Source: an uncultured Clostridia bacterium
GTDB taxonomy: Bacteria; Bacillota; Clostridia; TANB77; RGIG9151
Direction: 5' to 3'
Assembly: GCA_934500865.1 (NCBI GenBank)
Contig: CAKSUD010000078.1
Coordinates: 1-6,617 of the forward strand
Length of the DNA stretch: 6,617 bases
The notes below the pieces were generated by a model. It searched no databases. It was not told the DNA's origin and was given only the letters and a program-made list of their open reading frames with translations. The position numbers and the translations under genes are program-made. Shown here one piece after another: positions 5,421 to 6,617 of the stretch; position 1 is the stretch's first letter; every line of letters begins with the position of its first letter.

Positions 5421-6617
5421 ATGATTAAGATTAATTGGAGCCATCATGAAAACTATAATGAAGTAATAATAAAAAGGAAAGCAACTACTTTAGATTTAAC
5501 TATACGAGGTGGCATAATAACTAGAGACATAAAATTTCACATAGATTTAGATAATATATGCATAGATAACGAAGAATACAAAATGTCAGAGTTAAAAACA
5601 ATGTATATTTGGTGGGAGATGGCGAGTTTAGAAATTATAATGAAATCTAACGTTAAAAGAGTTTCAATTGCTTTAGCGGATTTTTCAAAACAAAATATTA
5701 ATAATATTGGAAAACTTTTTGATTATTTTATATTTTCCGATGAAAAAAGTTTAACTAGATTACAATCTGATTTATATATTCCAATGCTTTCAAATTCAAT
5801 TGGATTAGATGATACAAAAAAATATGAATATACAGATAACATTATAGATGAAAATGATGCATCTATAATGTTAAATGATAAGTACAGATTATATAAGATA
5901 TTGCCCAAAGAATATAAAAGCGAATATTATGAAAAAAAGTATTTGGTATATGAAAGTAAATTGGTAAATGATAGTTATATTGAAATATGGGAAGATTATA
6001 AAAATTATGTTGAAGAACGTGACAAAAATATTAAACTATTTAATGCTAAAATAAAAGTAATAAAAGCAATTATAATACTAATAATCCCGATTATTGCGTT
6101 TACGTCAATAGATAAGGTATATAGTAGCGAATCTCTTGCTATTGATATTATTAGGTGGACTAATTTTTTTATACCAATACATTTTGGTGTATTATTTGGA
6201 CTTTTCGCAATATTTGATTTTAGGACATCAAGATATGAAATATCTTTACGTAAGGTTAAGGAAACATTGTTGCCTGTACTTTTTTTTGTATTGGCTATTA
6301 TACTTCCTTTTCCGATTATTTTTCCTTGGTTTTTAAACTTTTTTCCACTTCCTTTATACGTAGCATCGGCAATCGCTTTGGCAATTATACTAATAATCAA
6401 GAGTAGTAGGATTAAAAAATTTTTTTTGACCGTGCTAGCATTTTTGGTGGGATTTAATTTATGTGTATTTTTCTATGACTTAGTGGTACCAAATTACAGG
6501 TATAAAGAAGTAATGGTCAAAAATGAAAAGCCTTCAATGATAGAGTATAAATATTTTATTTTAAAAGATATGATAACAAAGAAAACTAGTAATGGTGTTT
6601 TAACCATGGCGGATTCT
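5421..6617 (+). CDS. Second copy of the PASTA-like membrane protein, 3' end beyond the window
   Basis: An open frame of 399 codons from ATG 5421 with no stop before the window edge. GGAGG (5409-5413) sits 7 nt upstream, a stronger site than in copy 1. The protein is colinear with the 3015 gene: N-terminal soluble domain, the same five membrane segments with basic loops (FDFRTSR, SSRIKK), then the start of the external region. The segment matching copy 1 SDLYIPMLSNSI and KYRLYKILPKEYK, and the stretch from the fifth membrane segment onward, are nearly identical. The region after ELKTMYI (two residues shorter), the first membrane segment and the loop into the second are clearly different. The coiled coil and PASTA-like repeats are expected outside the window. 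The frame is intact, so it is probably functional. Product function is unknown. Confidence 0.88.
   Translation, partial: MIKINWSHHENYNEVIIKRKATTLDLTIRGGIITRDIKFHIDLDNICIDNEEYKMSELKTMYIWWEMASLEIIMKSNVKRVSIALADFSKQNINNIGKLFDYFIFSDEKSLTRLQSDLYIPMLSNSIGLDDTKKYEYTDNIIDENDASIMLNDKYRLYKILPKEYKSEYYEKKYLVYESKLVNDSYIEIWEDYKNYVEERDKNIKLFNAKIKVIKAIIILIIPIIAFTSIDKVYSSESLAIDIIRWTNFFIPIHFGVLFGLFAIFDFRTSRYEISLRKVKETLLPVLFFVLAIILPFPIIFPWFLNFFPLPLYVASAIALAIILIIKSSRIKKFFLTVLAFLVGFNLCVFFYDLVVPNYRYKEVMVKNEKPSMIEYKYFILKDMITKKTSNGVLTMADS

Larger units (their letters stand above)
5271..6617 (+). repeat. Tandem duplication, copy 2 (cca remnant plus membrane protein gene)
   Basis: Same gene order as copy 1, with an internal cca deletion. 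Nucleotide similarity is very uneven. The last ~210 bases (6409-6617 against 3991-4199) differ at about five positions by eye, while stretches around 5605-5640 and 6030-6180 are strongly diverged. Confidence 0.93.

Noticed and set aside
6005..6400. Minus-strand 131-codon frame and the + strand frame at 6136-6336.
   Set aside because: Both lie inside the open second membrane protein gene, which shows clear protein-level conservation with copy 1 in its own frame.

Overview
The window is AT-rich, with A/T-rich codon use (many AGA, ATA and AAA codons), strong AGGAGG-type ribosome binding sites, TTG starts and U-rich intrinsic terminators. This fits a low-GC Firmicute (Clostridia-like) or a Fusobacteriota such as Leptotrichia; the sequence alone does not decide between them. 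All supported genes are on the + strand.

Layout: (1) 1-107 is a tRNA-Asn(GUU) gene lacking its first two bases, with encoded CCA and its own terminator. (2) 108-350 is a 243-nt non-coding, hairpin-dense element (element A) with a GC-rich 3' half ending in T7. (3) 358-1035 is a HigBA-type toxin-antitoxin module behind a consensus promoter (TTGACA-17-TATAAT), toxin first, with an ATGA overlap. A candidate terminator follows near 1097-1130. (4) 1253-4877 looks like one operon: a YjaB-like GNAT acetyltransferase, a bacterial CCA-adding enzyme with HD domain, and a 620-residue membrane protein of unknown function. That protein has an N-terminal cytoplasmic domain, five probable membrane segments, a charged coiled coil and two PASTA-like repeats. 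A terminator follows at 4889-4923. (5) 4924-5160 is a second hairpin-dense element of about 240 nt (element B). It includes a perfect three-way-junction fold and ends in a strong terminator. (6) 5271-6617 is a second copy of the cca-membrane protein pair. Here cca has been gutted by a deletion of about 1.1 kb, leaving only its two ends, while the membrane protein gene is open to the window edge (399 codons).

How the parts relate: the tRNA-Asn gene and the CCA enzyme both belong to tRNA metabolism, but CCA is already encoded in this tRNA, so for it the enzyme would act in 3'-end repair. The membrane gene follows cca by 11 nt in copy 1 and follows a cca remnant in copy 2, so the two genes were duplicated as a unit. 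Retention of only the membrane gene in copy 2, with a stronger ribosome binding site, suggests that the membrane protein rather than cca was kept. No transposase, integrase, CRISPR array or recognisable defence gene is present. The most unusual features are the duplicated membrane-protein unit with mosaic divergence and the two related hairpin-rich intergenic elements.
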